Assembly (NCBI RefSeq): GCF_029016485.1
Contig: NZ_CP092106.1
Span: 310,001 to 374,000 of the forward strand
Reading direction: 5' to 3'
DNA length: 64,000 nt
From: Vibrio sp. JC009
Lineage (GTDB): Bacteria; Pseudomonadota; Gammaproteobacteria; Enterobacterales; Vibrionaceae
Shown here piece by piece: positions 28,022 through 38,537 of this stretch. Positions within the stretch are counted from its first letter, which is position 1, and every line of letters starts with the position of its first letter. Under the pieces are notes generated by a model. That model did not search any database. It saw nothing but the letters and a program-made list of their open reading frames with translations, and was not told where the DNA came from. A program made the position numbers and the translations under genes.

Positions 28022-28624
28022 CTACTTCATAAACCCAGGAATCTTACCCTCAAACTCCGCAATCTTATCCTCATGCTGAAGCGTCAGTCCGATATTATCC
28101 AGGCCGTTCAGCAGACAGTGACGGCGGAACTCGTCGATTTCGAATGAGTACTCTTTGCCGTTTGCTGTTACCTTCATCGCTTCCAGGTCAACGGTGATTT
28201 CTGCGCCTTCGTTGGCTTGAACGAAAGTGAAGATCTCATCTACCTCAGCTTCGGTCAGTTTTACCGGAACCATCTGGTTGTTGATTGAGTTACCGTAGAA
28301 GATATCTGCAAAGCTTGGTGCGATCATAACGCGGATACCGTAGTCAGCCAGTGCCCATGGTGCGTGTTCACGTGATGAGCCACAACCAAAGTTTTCGCGC
28401 GCCAGCAGGATAGATGCACCCTGGTAGCGGTCTGCGTTCATTACAAACTCCGGGTTTGGCTGCTCACCTGCATCATCAAGGAAGCGCCAGTCGTGGAACA
28501 GGTGCTTGCCGAAACCTACGCGGGTTACTTTTTGCAGGAACTGCTTAGGGATGATGGCGTCCGTATCAACGTTAGCAAGATCCAGAGGAACAACTAAGCC
28601 TGTGTGCTGTTTAAAACCTGACAT
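28022..28624 (-). CDS. leuD: 3-isopropylmalate dehydratase small subunit
   Basis: 200 aa. With LeuC isomerises 2- to 3-isopropylmalate in leucine synthesis. [15 protein letters not shown] and [15 protein letters not shown] are the swivel-domain signatures of the aconitase family. Length equals that of E. coli (201). GGAGAG precedes the ATG, 12 bases past leuC. Last gene of leuABCD. Confidence 0.98.
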   Translation of the reverse strand: MSGFKQHTGLVVPLDLANVDTDAIIPKQFLQKVTRVGFGKHLFHDWRFLDDAGEQPNPEFVMNADRYQGASILLARENFGCGSSREHAPWALADYGIRVMIAPSFADIFYGNSINNQMVPVKLTEAEVDEIFTFVQANEGAEITVDLEAMKVTANGKEYSFEIDEFRRHCLLNGLDNIGLTLQHEDKIAEFEGKIPGFMK

Positions 28625-28636
28625 ATTGCTCTCTCC

Positions 28637-30040
28637 TTATGCGTCCAGTTCACGAATATCAACAAAATGACCAGCGATTGCTGCTGCCGCTGCCATTGCA
28701 GGGCTTACCAGGTGCGTACGACCATCGCGGCCCTGACGGCCTTCGAAGTTACGGTTACTGGTTGAAGCGCAGCGCTCATGTGGACCTAAGCGGTCGTTGT
28801 TCATCGCAAGACACATAGAACAGCCTGGCAGACGCCATTCAAAACCGGCTTCGATAAAGATCTTATCCAGACCTTCTGCTTCCGCCTGTGCTTTCACCTG
28901 CTCAGAGCCAGGTACGATAAGTGCCTGTACATGCTCGGCGACTTGACGGCCTTTTGCTACTACCGCTGCAGCGCGCATATCTTCGATACGTGAGTTAGTA
29001 CAAGAGCCGACAAATACTTTATCCACTTTGTAATCCGTCAGTGATGTGCCTGCTTCCAGTCCCATATAAGCCAGTGCTTTTTCCGCAGAAGCTTTTTCTA
29101 CAGGGTCAGAGAAAGACTCAGGCGCAGGGATCGGAGCATCGACAGCGACTACCTGACCAGGGTTAGTACCCCAGGTTACCTGTGGCTTGATATCCGCCGC
29201 TTCCAGAGTGACAACAGCATCAAACTGCGCATCGTCGTCTGTCTTAAGTGTTGACCAGTACTCAACCGCCGCATCCCAGTCAGCACCTTTTGGTGCAAAT
29301 TCACGGTCTTTGATGTAGTCGAAAGTTGTCTGGTCAGGAGCGATAAGACCGGCTTTTGCACCCAGCTCGATAGCCATGTTACAAACCGTCATACGGCCTT
29401 CCATGGAAAGGTCAGTAATGGCTTCACCGCAGAACTCAACAACATAGCCAGTACCGCCTGCTGCTGTTGTTTTACCAATGATCGCCAGCACGATATCTTT
29501 TGCTGTAATGCCTTCAGCTACCTTGCCTTTAACTTCGATTTTCATGGTTTTAGCACGAGCTTGTTTCAGAGTCTGAGTAGCAAGTACGTGCTCAACTTCT
29601 GAAGTACCGATACCAAATGCCAGTGAACCGAAAGCACCGTGAGTTGCTGTGTGTGAGTCACCACATACAATGGTCATACCCGGAAGAGTAATACCCAGCT
29701 CAGGACCCATAACGTGTACGATACCCTGATACTTGTGGTTTAGATCGTAAAGGGTTACACCAAACTCTTCACAGTTCTTAGACAGGGTTTCCATCTGGAT
29801 ACGGGCCATCTCACCAGAGGCGTTGATATCCTTAGTGGTAGTAGAAACGTTGTGGTCCATGGTTGCGAAGGTTTTGCCTAGCTGACGAACCTTACGGCCT
29901 TTTTCACGCAGGCCGTCAAACGCCTGAGGTGAAGTTACTTCATGCACCAGATGACGGTCGATATATAAAATCGGGTTTTCGCCCTCCGCTGCTACTGCAA
30001 CGTGAGCGTCGTAAACTTTTTCGTATAGTGTTTTTGACAT
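28637..30040 (-). CDS. leuC: 3-isopropylmalate dehydratase large subunit
   Basis: 467 aa [4Fe-4S] enzyme partner of LeuD. The cluster cysteines are visible in [15 protein letters not shown] and [11 protein letters not shown], and the substrate loop [14 protein letters not shown] is intact. Length equals that of E. coli (466). No strong Shine-Dalgarno is visible; its leader is filled by a heptamer tract, which may affect its translation. Confidence 0.98.
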   Translation of the reverse strand: MSKTLYEKVYDAHVAVAAEGENPILYIDRHLVHEVTSPQAFDGLREKGRKVRQLGKTFATMDHNVSTTTKDINASGEMARIQMETLSKNCEEFGVTLYDLNHKYQGIVHVMGPELGITLPGMTIVCGDSHTATHGAFGSLAFGIGTSEVEHVLATQTLKQARAKTMKIEVKGKVAEGITAKDIVLAIIGKTTAAGGTGYVVEFCGEAITDLSMEGRMTVCNMAIELGAKAGLIAPDQTTFDYIKDREFAPKGADWDAAVEYWSTLKTDDDAQFDAVVTLEAADIKPQVTWGTNPGQVVAVDAPIPAPESFSDPVEKASAEKALAYMGLEAGTSLTDYKVDKVFVGSCTNSRIEDMRAAAVVAKGRQVAEHVQALIVPGSEQVKAQAEAEGLDKIFIEAGFEWRLPGCSMCLAMNNDRLGPHERCASTSNRNFEGRQGRDGRTHLVSPAMAAAAAIAGHFVDIRELDA

Positions 30041-30050
30041 TGCTTTATTA

Positions 30051-30081
30051 GGGTTCTGGGTTCTGGGCTCTGGGCCCTGGG
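30051..30081. repeat. heptamer tract GGGTTCT-like x4.4 (leuB/leuC gap)
   Basis: Units GGGTTCT, GGGTTCT, GGGCTCT, GGGCCCT, GGG in exact seven-base phase, followed by AAAACTCCCAACGCCC that can fold back on it. It lies inside the leu operon, ten bases before the leuC start. Confidence 0.8.
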
Positions 30082-30132
30082 AAAACTCCCAACGCCCTGT
30101 ACCGGAATCCTTTTTCCCTGCTCCTTGCTTAA

Positions 30133-31260
<1,128 letters not shown>

Positions 31261-31283
31261 TCAAATATGCTGTGTTTGTTTTT

Positions 31284-31356
31284 TGGGTTATGGGGCTATA
31301 GGGACGGGCTTCGCCCTAAAGGGTATGAGGGAAAACCCCATTGCCCCATAGCCTTT
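31284..31356. repeat. hairpin-octamer dispersed repeat, copy j (leuA/leuB gap)
   Basis: GGGTTATGGGGCTATAGGGAC, core hairpin GGGCTTCGCCC (31306-31316), AAAGGGTATGAGGG, then ACCCCATTGCCCCATAGCC. The two outer halves are complementary. It ends just before the leuA stop codon, within the operon. Confidence 0.8.
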
Positions 31357-31359
31357 ATT

Positions 31360-32919
31360 CTATACCGTCGCTTCTTTCTTCTTCTTCTTCGTCTTAATCT
31401 CTTCAATCTCATCCGCACGATGAATACTGTTGATTACATGAAGAAGAGCCTGACCTGATGCTTCGATAATATCAGTGGAAACACCGGTACCGTGGTACTT
31501 ACGGCCTTTGTAGTTGGCGATGATATCTGCCTGACCAAGACCGTCTTCACCTTCGCCTTTCGCGGTAAGGTCGAACTTATCCAGAACGATGTCGTAGCCG
31601 GTCAGACGGTAAATAGCCTGATAAAGCGCATCAACCGGGCCGTTACCGACCGCCGCTTCGCATTTCTCTTCTTCACCACACTGCAGTTTAATGGTCGTCG
31701 TTGCCATTACGCTGCCTGCCTGAGAGCTGAAGTAGGTCAGTTTGAAGAAGTCATCTTCATCGCGAAGGTTAGCAAAATACATTAATGATTCCAGATCGTA
31801 GTCGAAAACCTGACCCTTGCGGTCAGCAAGTTTCAGGAAGTCTTCATATAGCGTATCCAGATTGTATTCAGCTTCGTTGTAACCCATGCGATCCATATGG
31901 CTCTTAACCGCTGCGCGGCCTGAACGGCTGGTCAGATTCAGCGCCTGATTCTGCAGACCGATAGACTCAGGCGTCATAATCTCATAAGTGTTTTTATTTT
32001 TCAGCATGCCATCCTGGTGAATGCCTGAAGAGTGGCTGAATGCGTTTGCACCGACAATTGCTTTGTTGGACTGAACCGGCATGTTACATAGCTGGCTAAC
32101 CATCTTGCTGGTGCGGTGAATCTCATCGTGTTTAAGACCAGTATGAACACCACCCATAAACTCTGAGCGGGTTTTGATGATCATTGCCACTTCTTCAAGT
32201 GCACAGTTACCGGCACGTTCACCGATTCCGTTGATAGTACCTTCAACCTGGCGCGCGCCAGCCTGAACAGCGGCGATTGAGTTTGCGACCGACATGCCTA
32301 AGTCATCGTGACAGTGAACAGAGATAACGGCTTTATCAATGTTTGGCACACGGTTAAACAGTTGCTCTACAATGCCGCCAAACTCGCTTGGAATTGTGTA
32401 ACCTACGGTATCCGGGATATTTACTGTAGTTGCACCTGCATCGATAGCGGCTTCAACCATACGGCATAGGTTATCAATTGGTGTACGGCCCGCATCTTCA
32501 CAGGAGAATTCAACATCATCTGTGTATTTGCGTGCATGTTTTACCGCTTTCACACCCATTTCAACCACATCATCATAGCTGCGGCGAAGCTTGTCCTGTA
32601 CGTGAATCGTAGAGGTAGAGATAAAGGTGTGGATACGGAAAGCTTCGGCTACTTTTAGTGATTCGGCAGCAACATCAATGTCCTTTGGTACGGCACGAGA
32701 AAGGGCACATATGCGGCTGTTTTTGATGTTCTTGGCAATGGTCTGCACAGACTCAAAATCACCAGGTGAAGAAACCGGGAAACCCGCTTCGATAACATCA
32801 ACACCCAGACGTTCAAGGGCGAATGCGATCTGCAGTTTTTCTTTTACCGTCAAACTTGCTGAAAGTGCCTGCTCGCCATCACGCAATGTGGTGTCGAATA
32901 TAATGACCTGATCGTTCAT
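31360..32919 (-). CDS. leuA: 2-isopropylmalate synthase
   Basis: 519 aa first committed enzyme of leucine synthesis, condensing acetyl-CoA with 2-ketoisovalerate and inhibited by leucine. The TIM-barrel motifs [10 protein letters not shown] and [14 protein letters not shown] are intact. The C-terminal about 130 residues (from [17 protein letters not shown]) form the LeuA allosteric domain. AAGGA is seven bases before the ATG. It is first in the operon, behind a leader peptide and attenuator. Confidence 0.98.
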   Translation of the reverse strand: MNDQVIIFDTTLRDGEQALSASLTVKEKLQIAFALERLGVDVIEAGFPVSSPGDFESVQTIAKNIKNSRICALSRAVPKDIDVAAESLKVAEAFRIHTFISTSTIHVQDKLRRSYDDVVEMGVKAVKHARKYTDDVEFSCEDAGRTPIDNLCRMVEAAIDAGATTVNIPDTVGYTIPSEFGGIVEQLFNRVPNIDKAVISVHCHDDLGMSVANSIAAVQAGARQVEGTINGIGERAGNCALEEVAMIIKTRSEFMGGVHTGLKHDEIHRTSKMVSQLCNMPVQSNKAIVGANAFSHSSGIHQDGMLKNKNTYEIMTPESIGLQNQALNLTSRSGRAAVKSHMDRMGYNEAEYNLDTLYEDFLKLADRKGQVFDYDLESLMYFANLRDEDDFFKLTYFSSQAGSVMATTTIKLQCGEEEKCEAAVGNGPVDALYQAIYRLTGYDIVLDKFDLTAKGEGEDGLGQADIIANYKGRKYHGTGVSTDIIEASGQALLHVINSIHRADEIEEIKTKKKKKEATV

Positions 32920-32986
32920 GGTTGCGTCCTTTTCCTGTCCTGTATCGTATTGTGTTTGCTATGTTGTGTTTGTTTTAATCAGATAT

Positions 32987-33015
32987 AAAAAAACCCGCAT
33001 TCAGATGCGGGTTTT
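32987..33015 (-). terminator. leu operon attenuator
   Basis: On the minus strand AAAACCCGCAT - CTGA - ATGCGGGTTTTTTT is a strong intrinsic terminator. It is placed 34 bases after the leader-peptide stop and 68 bases before leuA. This is the position expected of a translation-coupled attenuator that stops transcription when leucyl-tRNA is plentiful. Confidence 0.85.
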
Positions 33016-33048
33016 CAGAATTCTTTTGTGGTGTTTTTCGTCCACAAC

Positions 33049-33111
33049 CTACCCGCGCGAATTGTTCACGATAAGGAGGAGGTTCAGGAGTGATGAAAAA
33101 CAAAATGTCAT
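33049..33111 (-). CDS. leuL: leu operon leader peptide
   Basis: 20-residue ORF starting ATG at 33111: MTFCFSSLL-N-LLL-IVNNSRG, stop TAG. Five leucine codons (CTC CTG, AAC, CTC CTC CTT) lie in a run of six. This is the signature of a leucine-responsive attenuation leader, analogous to E. coli LeuL. A sigma-70 promoter lies about 42 bases upstream and the attenuator terminator 34 bases downstream. It is too short for routine gene callers. The ribosome-binding site is weak. Confidence 0.85.
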   Translation of the reverse strand: MTFCFSSLLNLLLIVNNSRG

Positions 33112-33152
33112 TTTTTAGTACTTTGTAACTATTCCACAAATTTAGTGCCCAA

Positions 33153-33181
33153 TTAGTACCGCACTCAAGTGCATGCGTCAA
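33153..33181 (-). promoter_or_regulatory. sigma-70 promoter of leuLABCD
   Basis: On the minus strand TTGACG (33181-33176), a 17-base spacer, and TACTAA (33158-33153). The predicted start lies about 35 bases before the leader peptide. Confidence 0.7.
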
Positions 33182-33206
33182 GCATTAAGTTGATTTTTTA
33201 TGCATA

Positions 33207-33260
33207 GAGGGTTCTGGGGAATGGGGACGGGCTTCGCCCTGCTGGGTCCTGGGAAGGGGG
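33207..33260. repeat. hairpin dispersed repeat, copy k (leu/tetR gap)
   Basis: GAGGGTTCTGGGGAATGGGGAC, core hairpin GGGCTTCGCCC (33229-33239), TGCTGGGTCCTGGGAAGGGGGG. It combines the GGGTTCT heptamer style of 30051 with the core hairpin. It lies between the divergent leu promoter and the tetR operators. Confidence 0.75.
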
Positions 33261-33265
33261 GGAAT

Positions 33266-33300
33266 TTAATTAATCACTTGATGAAATAGTGATTAATTAA
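33266..33300. promoter_or_regulatory. distal TetR operator candidate
   Basis: TTAATTAATCACT - 9 bases - AGTGATTAATTAA: perfect 13-bp arms, 65 bases upstream of tetR. The ATTAATC/GATTAAT half-sites recur in the proximal site at 33333-33352. Confidence 0.7.
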
Positions 33301-33329
33301 TGGACTCACTACAGGTTTCTTTAATTGGC

Positions 33330-33352
33330 TATAATTAATCGGGTGATTAATT
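33330..33352 (+). promoter_or_regulatory. tetR -10 box overlapped by proximal operator
   Basis: A perfect -10 TATAAT (33330-33335) overlaps AATTAATC - GGGT - GATTAATT (33333-33352), with the tetR ATG at 33365. Binding here would block the promoter of the tetR-efflux operon, implying autorepression. No good -35 is seen. Confidence 0.65.
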
Positions 33353-33364
33353 CAGGGCGGTTAT

Positions 33365-34027
33365 ATGAGCAGGAAAGTTGGCAGGCCGAGTGAGAAGACG
33401 GATTCAAGGGAAAAGCTGATAGCGGCTGCTCAGAAGCTGTTTATGGTTTTGCCCTACGATAAGGTCTCTATCCGGATGATCGCCGAAAAGGCCGATGTGA
33501 ATATGGCGATGATCCGTTATTACTTCGGTAATAAAGAGGGACTGTTTGAGACCATGATTCGTGAAATTGTGGCCCCCATTAAAGCCGAGATGGAAAGGAG
33601 CACTGGCGATGACGGTCGTGATGGTCTGGGAGAGGTGATGCGAACTTATTACCAGACCATGATAAAAACACCTCAGCTTCCCAGACTGATCGTCCAGATT
33701 ATGAATATGGCTCCATCGGATATGCAGAGAAAGTTGGTGGAAAGAGTATTTAGTGATGTAACCAGTCCGGTAGAAAAACTGTTATCGGAAAAGCTGGTGA
33801 ATAACGGAGCGATCCGGGATGGGATGGACCCTCACTGTTGCCGGGTGACTTTTATGAGTTTGATGGTGTTTCCGTTTTTAGCACCTCCCGCCATGTTTAA
33901 ATTACATGGAATTGAGTTAAACGAAGCGTTTTTAGATAAACTTTTAGAGCATAATATCAAAGTATTATCTCACGGGTTCCAGAACCCGGAGCAATTTGCT
34001 CCTTCAGGAGAAAATAATGAAAATTAA
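33365..34027 (+). CDS. TetR-family repressor of the adjacent RND efflux pump
   Basis: 220 aa. N-terminal TetR helix-turn-helix (DSREKLIAAAQKLFMVLPYDKVSIRMIAEKADVNMAMIRYYFGNKEGLFETMI, about 12-65), followed by an all-helical ligand domain that I cannot assign. It overlaps the membrane-fusion gene by 11 bases, so regulator and pump are one transcript. Two palindromes upstream share the same half-site and the nearer one covers the -10, pointing to autoregulation. Ligand unknown. Confidence 0.9.
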   Translation: MSRKVGRPSEKTDSREKLIAAAQKLFMVLPYDKVSIRMIAEKADVNMAMIRYYFGNKEGLFETMIREIVAPIKAEMERSTGDDGRDGLGEVMRTYYQTMIKTPQLPRLIVQIMNMAPSDMQRKLVERVFSDVTSPVEKLLSEKLVNNGAIRDGMDPHCCRVTFMSLMVFPFLAPPAMFKLHGIELNEAFLDKLLEHNIKVLSHGFQNPEQFAPSGENNEN

Positions 34028-35330
34028 CCGTAGCCTTCTTTTCTTTCCCGCTTTAGCTGTCGGTGTTGTCGCTTTAGTCCTGGCTGTAAAAATGCGTCCG
34101 GACTTACCGGTAAAGCCGGCTGTCAGCAAGGCCAGGCTGGTAGAGACAATGTCAATGGAAAAGCAAGAGCTTGCTCCTGTGGTGGTGGGCTATGGCAAGG
34201 TGGCACCAAAATATGAGTGGAAAGCCATTGCTGAAGTTTCGGGTAAAGTGGTTTACCGCAATCCGGCTCTGGAGAAGGGGCGTGTACTACCTGCGGGAAC
34301 TGAAATTATAAGAATCGATCCTCTGGATTATGAGCTGGTTCTGGTACAGGCAGAGGCGGATCTTAAATCCAGCGAAACCCAGTTAGCCAGACTGGATCTT
34401 GAAGAGAGCAATCTTAAAAGCACGTTAAAGATCGAAAAGAACCGTCTGGTTATCAGCAAAAAAGAACTGGATCGTAAGGTAAACCTGAAGAAAAAAGGGC
34501 TGACTTCACAGTCGGATGTGGATCAGCAACAGCAGTCTTATCTGTCGCAGCAAAAACTGGTTAAGGAACTGGAAAACCAGCTTTCGCTTTACCCGGATGA
34601 GAGAAAGGTTTCTCAGGCACAGGTCGCTGTAAATGAGTCAAGAGTTGCCGAAGCACAGCGCTCTCTTGAAAAAACCTCGGTTGTTTTGCCGCAGCAGCTG
34701 AGAATTTCGTCGGTTGATATCGAAGAAAATCAGGTGGTCAATCTTCAGCAGACCATGGTTGAGGCCCACCGGGTTGATGTTATGGAGGTGGAAGCTCAGC
34801 TTTCCATTCATGATATGCGACTTATCGCTTCCAGCCTTGATAGCTTTGTTCGTGATAAGTCCAGTGTCCCGGATCCTGCTATGAACTCAATGAAGGCGAG
34901 TATTGAGCTTTCAAGCGGTAACCTGAAAGCAAGCTGGCCTGCAAAAGTGTCACGTATCAGCGATAGTGTTGATGCGAATCAGGCTACCGCCGGGGTGATT
35001 CTGGAAATTGAGCAGGACTATACCGGTCTGACGCCTGAGAATGTGCCACCTTTGGTAACCGGCATGTTTGTGAAAGCCGATATTGTTGGTAAAGCAAGCT
35101 CAGACTGGGTGATACCTGAGCGCGCACTGCATGGTGACAGAGTTTATATTAAGGGTGCTGACAACAAGCTGGAAATTCGTAAGGTTGAAGTGATTTACCG
35201 TCGTGACAATCAGGTTGTGATTAAAGGCAGTTTTAAAGACGGAGAAAAACTGATCCTGAATGACCTGCTTCCGGCAATCGAAGGAATGCTTTTAAGAGAA
35301 GCCTCTGATGTTGCGGAGGATGCTGCATGA
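34017..35330 (+). CDS. RND efflux periplasmic adaptor (membrane fusion protein)
   Basis: 437 aa HlyD/AcrA-type adaptor. An N-terminal signal anchor (about 5-24, LLFFPALAVGVVALVLAV) is followed by a lipoyl-like half (ISGKVVYRNPALEKGRVLPAGTEIIRID), a long alpha-hairpin of coiled coil (about 105-215), then beta-barrel and membrane-proximal domains. It would link the RND pump to an outer-membrane channel, which is not encoded here (TolC elsewhere is likely). CAGGAG precedes the ATG at 34017 and the stop overlaps the pump start (ATGA). Confidence 0.9.
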   Translation: MKINRSLLFFPALAVGVVALVLAVKMRPDLPVKPAVSKARLVETMSMEKQELAPVVVGYGKVAPKYEWKAIAEVSGKVVYRNPALEKGRVLPAGTEIIRIDPLDYELVLVQAEADLKSSETQLARLDLEESNLKSTLKIEKNRLVISKKELDRKVNLKKKGLTSQSDVDQQQQSYLSQQKLVKELENQLSLYPDERKVSQAQVAVNESRVAEAQRSLEKTSVVLPQQLRISSVDIEENQVVNLQQTMVEAHRVDVMEVEAQLSIHDMRLIASSLDSFVRDKSSVPDPAMNSMKASIELSSGNLKASWPAKVSRISDSVDANQATAGVILEIEQDYTGLTPENVPPLVTGMFVKADIVGKASSDWVIPERALHGDRVYIKGADNKLEIRKVEVIYRRDNQVVIKGSFKDGEKLILNDLLPAIEGMLLREASDVAEDAA

Positions 35331-38300
35331 TCCGCTTTTTCTCTAAACACCCGACAGCTGCCAATCTTATGATGCTGGCGCTGTTTGTGCTGGGTCTTTC
35401 GGCTCTGCCGACCATAAAAAGGGAAACTTTCCCCGAATTTGATCCGCCGTACATTATGGCTGGCGTTGCGTACCCCGGCGCCTCTCCTCAGGAAGTGGAA
35501 GAGAGTATCTGTGTCCGGATGGAAGATGCGGTTGATGGTCTGTCCAATATTGAGGAAACCAGTTGCGAAGCCATTGAAGGTTCTGCACGTCTGGTTTTAA
35601 AACTGTCGGATAATGCCGACATTGGAATGATGCTGATCGATGTCCAGACTCAGATCGACTCAATCAGCGATTTTCCCGATGAAATTGAGTCGCCGGTGGT
35701 TCAGGAGCTGGACCGAAATGAGCCGGTGGTGGATATCGCCATTACCGCCGATCTTTCATGGCCGGATCTTAAAGCCTATGCCGAGCAGCTAAAGAGAATA
35801 CTCAAACTGGACTATGGGGTTTCTCTGGTGGATGTCAGCGGTTTCTCTGATCACCAGTACCGGGTGGAACTGGATACGCTGGCTATGCGTCAGCTTGGGC
35901 TCAGTGTTGGTGAGATAGCCAGCCAGATTGGAAATCAAAATATTAAGCTTCCGAGCGGTAACATAGAAACCCAGGATAAAAACTTCCTGATCCGCTTTGA
36001 TGAGCGGCGTATTACGCCTGAAGAGCTGGAAGATATTGTGGTCGGCTCTGGCTCAAACGGCTCTCTTATCCGCCTTAAAGATATCGCGACGATTACAGAC
36101 AGGTTCGAGCTGGATGAACAGAAGATCCTGTTTGACGGCAAACCTTCAGCGGTACTGAAGATCAGTAGAAATAAAGAAGATGATGCCCTTCGCGTTAAAG
36201 ATCAGGTGGTTAAGTTCTTGGAGGATCAGCGTGCTATCGCTCCGGATGGCGTAGAGATGTCCATGACCAATGATCTCTCTTCCGTGCTCTGGGATCGTCT
36301 GACCATGATGGTTCGCAACGGCTGGCAGGGTATTATCCTTGTGTTTGCAACCATGTGGCTGTTCTTTAGCTTCCGTTATTCATTCTGGGTCGCTGCCGGT
36401 CTGCCGGTGGCCTTTCTTGGTGGCCTGTTCCTGATGGCAAACCTTGGATTGTCTATCAATATTATGACTCTGGTCGCCCTGCTGATGGCCATCGGTATTA
36501 TGATGGATGACGCCATTGTTATCGCCGAGTCCATAGCCGCTCATGTGGACAGGGGACACAAGATTGATGAAGCCGTTATCAAAGGCGTTAACAAGGTTCT
36601 GCCCGGTGTGACTTCTTCCTTCCTGACCACAGTCTGTATTTTTGGCAGCCTGATGTTTCTTGAAGGTCAGATGGGGGCCGTGCTGAAAGTGGTGCCTCAG
36701 GTGCTGATTCTGGTGCTTTCTCTGAGTCTGGTTGAGGCTTTCCTGATTCTGCCAAACCACCTTTCTCACTCTCTGCATAAGGCGAAAAAAGAGAAAGAAC
36801 CGATGAAGTTTAAAAAGGCGGTTCTGGATGGCTTTGAAAACTTCCGTAATACCAAACTGGTTAGCGCTGTTGATAAGGTGGTTCAGTACAGATATGCCTT
36901 TTTAGGTGGGGTACTCGCGCTTCTGCTCGGCTCTGTTGCATTAATTGCCGGTGGTTCGGTTAAGTTTGTTCCTTTTCCTGAACTGGATGGTGATATCGCG
37001 GCGGCCAGAATCATTCTGCCTCCGGGCTCATCGCTGAGCCAGACAGAGCAAGTAGTAGACAAAATAGTCGCGTCTGCGGAGAGGCTTAATCTGAAGTGGT
37101 CAGAAGAGGTGGAGAATGGCACTAATCTGGTTGAGCATATCACCGCCAGTTTTAACGTTAACTCCGATGCCGATGAGTCCGGGCCGCATCTGGCGACAGT
37201 CCGGCTTGATCTGCTTGGGGCAGAGCTCCGTAATACTCTGATCGATGATTTTGTTGATGCCTGGCGTGAAGATGTCGGTGAACTGGCCCAGCCGGTTTCT
37301 CTGGTATACAAACAGCCGACTATGGGACCGGGGGGCCGGGATATAGAGATTAGAGCACGGCATGACGACCTTGAAGAACTTAAAGCGGCATCCATAGAGA
37401 TTCAGCGTTATCTGAATGAGTTTGCCGGTGTTTATGGTGTTTTGGATGATATGCGCAAGGGTAAGGAAGAGATCCTTATTAAACTGCGTCCGGGGGCTGA
37501 GACCTATGGTGTGAACGGCCAGACAATCGCAAATCAGCTCCGCTCTGCCTTCTTTGGTCAGACGGCCGATGAGATTCAGATTGGAGTAGAAAATATTGAG
37601 GTTGAAGTCAGGCTGAATAAAGTTCAGGCAGGGGAACTGCAGGAATTAGCCAACTTCCCGATTATGATGCCGGACGGCAGCCAGATCCCGCTTGCGACCG
37701 TGGCAAGCTTTGATTTCCAGCGTAACTATGTGCGAATTAACCGTATCGATGGCCTGCGTACCATCAGTATTTACGGCGATGTGGACAATAGCATTGTGAG
37801 TTCATCCGATATCGTCAACAAGTTCCGTACGGAAAAAGCACCGGAGCTGAGCAAAAAGTATCCGGGGTTGAGGTTTGACTTTGAAGGCCAGACTAAAGAC
37901 AGCCAGCAGACATCCTCTTCCATGCAGAAGGGCTTTTTACTGGGTTTATTTGGTGTCTATATCATCCTGAGCTTCCAGTTTCGCAGTTATCTGGAACCGG
38001 TTGTGGTTATGCTGGCCATCCCTCTGGCATTTATCGGCGTTATCTGGGGCCACTTCCTGCTCGGGCATTCGTTAAGTATGCCAAGTATGATGGGTTTTGT
38101 TTCCCTTGCCGGGGTAGTGGTTAATGACTCTATACTTCTGGTTCAGTATATACGCCACCACGTGGATGAGGGAGATAGCGTCCACGATTCAGTAGTAAAG
38201 GCCAGCCGCGAACGCTTCCGGGCAGTGTTCCTCACCTCCATGACTACAGCCGCCGGTCTGCTGCCATTGCTGTCAGAAACCAGCCTGCAGGCTCAGGTCA

Positions 38301-38437
38301 TCCAGCCTCTGGTTATCTCCATCGTATTCGGTATCTTTGCATCCACCTTGCTGGTGTTGTTTATGATCCCTTCAGCCTACGCGATTCTGGCGGATTGGGG
38401 GCTGGTTCATAAGCATGTGGAATGGAGTGATGAATAG
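35327..38437 (+). CDS. RND-family efflux transporter (HAE1-like)
   Basis: 1036 aa inner-membrane proton-driven pump. The duplicated architecture shows TM1 (NLMMLALFVLGL), a porter loop starting FPEFDPPYIMAGVAYPGASPQEVEE, TM2-6 with the proton-relay pair in MAIGIMMDDAIVIAES, a second porter loop, and TM8-12 with VSLAGVVVNDSILLVQY. Substrate class cannot be told; sequence is closer to uncharacterised vibrio and marine HAE1 pumps than to AcrB. Cotranscribed with tetR and the adaptor. Confidence 0.92.
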   Translation: MIRFFSKHPTAANLMMLALFVLGLSALPTIKRETFPEFDPPYIMAGVAYPGASPQEVEESICVRMEDAVDGLSNIEETSCEAIEGSARLVLKLSDNADIGMMLIDVQTQIDSISDFPDEIESPVVQELDRNEPVVDIAITADLSWPDLKAYAEQLKRILKLDYGVSLVDVSGFSDHQYRVELDTLAMRQLGLSVGEIASQIGNQNIKLPSGNIETQDKNFLIRFDERRITPEELEDIVVGSGSNGSLIRLKDIATITDRFELDEQKILFDGKPSAVLKISRNKEDDALRVKDQVVKFLEDQRAIAPDGVEMSMTNDLSSVLWDRLTMMVRNGWQGIILVFATMWLFFSFRYSFWVAAGLPVAFLGGLFLMANLGLSINIMTLVALLMAIGIMMDDAIVIAESIAAHVDRGHKIDEAVIKGVNKVLPGVTSSFLTTVCIFGSLMFLEGQMGAVLKVVPQVLILVLSLSLVEAFLILPNHLSHSLHKAKKEKEPMKFKKAVLDGFENFRNTKLVSAVDKVVQYRYAFLGGVLALLLGSVALIAGGSVKFVPFPELDGDIAAARIILPPGSSLSQTEQVVDKIVASAERLNLKWSEEVENGTNLVEHITASFNVNSDADESGPHLATVRLDLLGAELRNTLIDDFVDAWREDVGELAQPVSLVYKQPTMGPGGRDIEIRARHDDLEELKAASIEIQRYLNEFAGVYGVLDDMRKGKEEILIKLRPGAETYGVNGQTIANQLRSAFFGQTADEIQIGVENIEVEVRLNKVQAGELQELANFPIMMPDGSQIPLATVASFDFQRNYVRINRIDGLRTISIYGDVDNSIVSSSDIVNKFRTEKAPELSKKYPGLRFDFEGQTKDSQQTSSSMQKGFLLGLFGVYIILSFQFRSYLEPVVVMLAIPLAFIGVIWGHFLLGHSLSMPSMMGFVSLAGVVVNDSILLVQYIRHHVDEGDSVHDSVVKASRERFRAVFLTSMTTAAGLLPLLSETSLQAQVIQPLVISIVFGIFASTLLVLFMIPSAYAILADWGLVHKHVEWSDE

Positions 38438-38441
38438 TTTG

Positions 38442-38500
38442 TAGGGCTATGGGGCGGGCTTCGCCCTTTTGGGGGAATAAGGCTATAGGGAAAAGCAAAA
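38442..38500. repeat. hairpin dispersed repeat, copy l (after RND gene)
   Basis: AGGGCTATGGGGC, core hairpin GGGCTTCGCCC (38456-38466), TTTTGGGGGAATAAGGCTATAGGG. It begins about five bases past the pump stop and leads into the long octamer array. Confidence 0.8.
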
Positions 38501-38537
38501 AAAGCTTGACACCATGTGCAGCAGAAGCAAACTTTGC

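Noticed and set aside
32975..33181. 68-residue minus-strand frame spanning the leu leader
   Set aside because: It crosses the promoter, the leader peptide and the attenuator in a different frame. The 20-residue Leu-rich frame is the meaningful one.
33365..38437. Genomic island or recently transferred efflux cassette
   Set aside because: No integrase, tRNA junction or IS flanks. Base composition looks like that of its neighbours, so transfer cannot be argued from this window.
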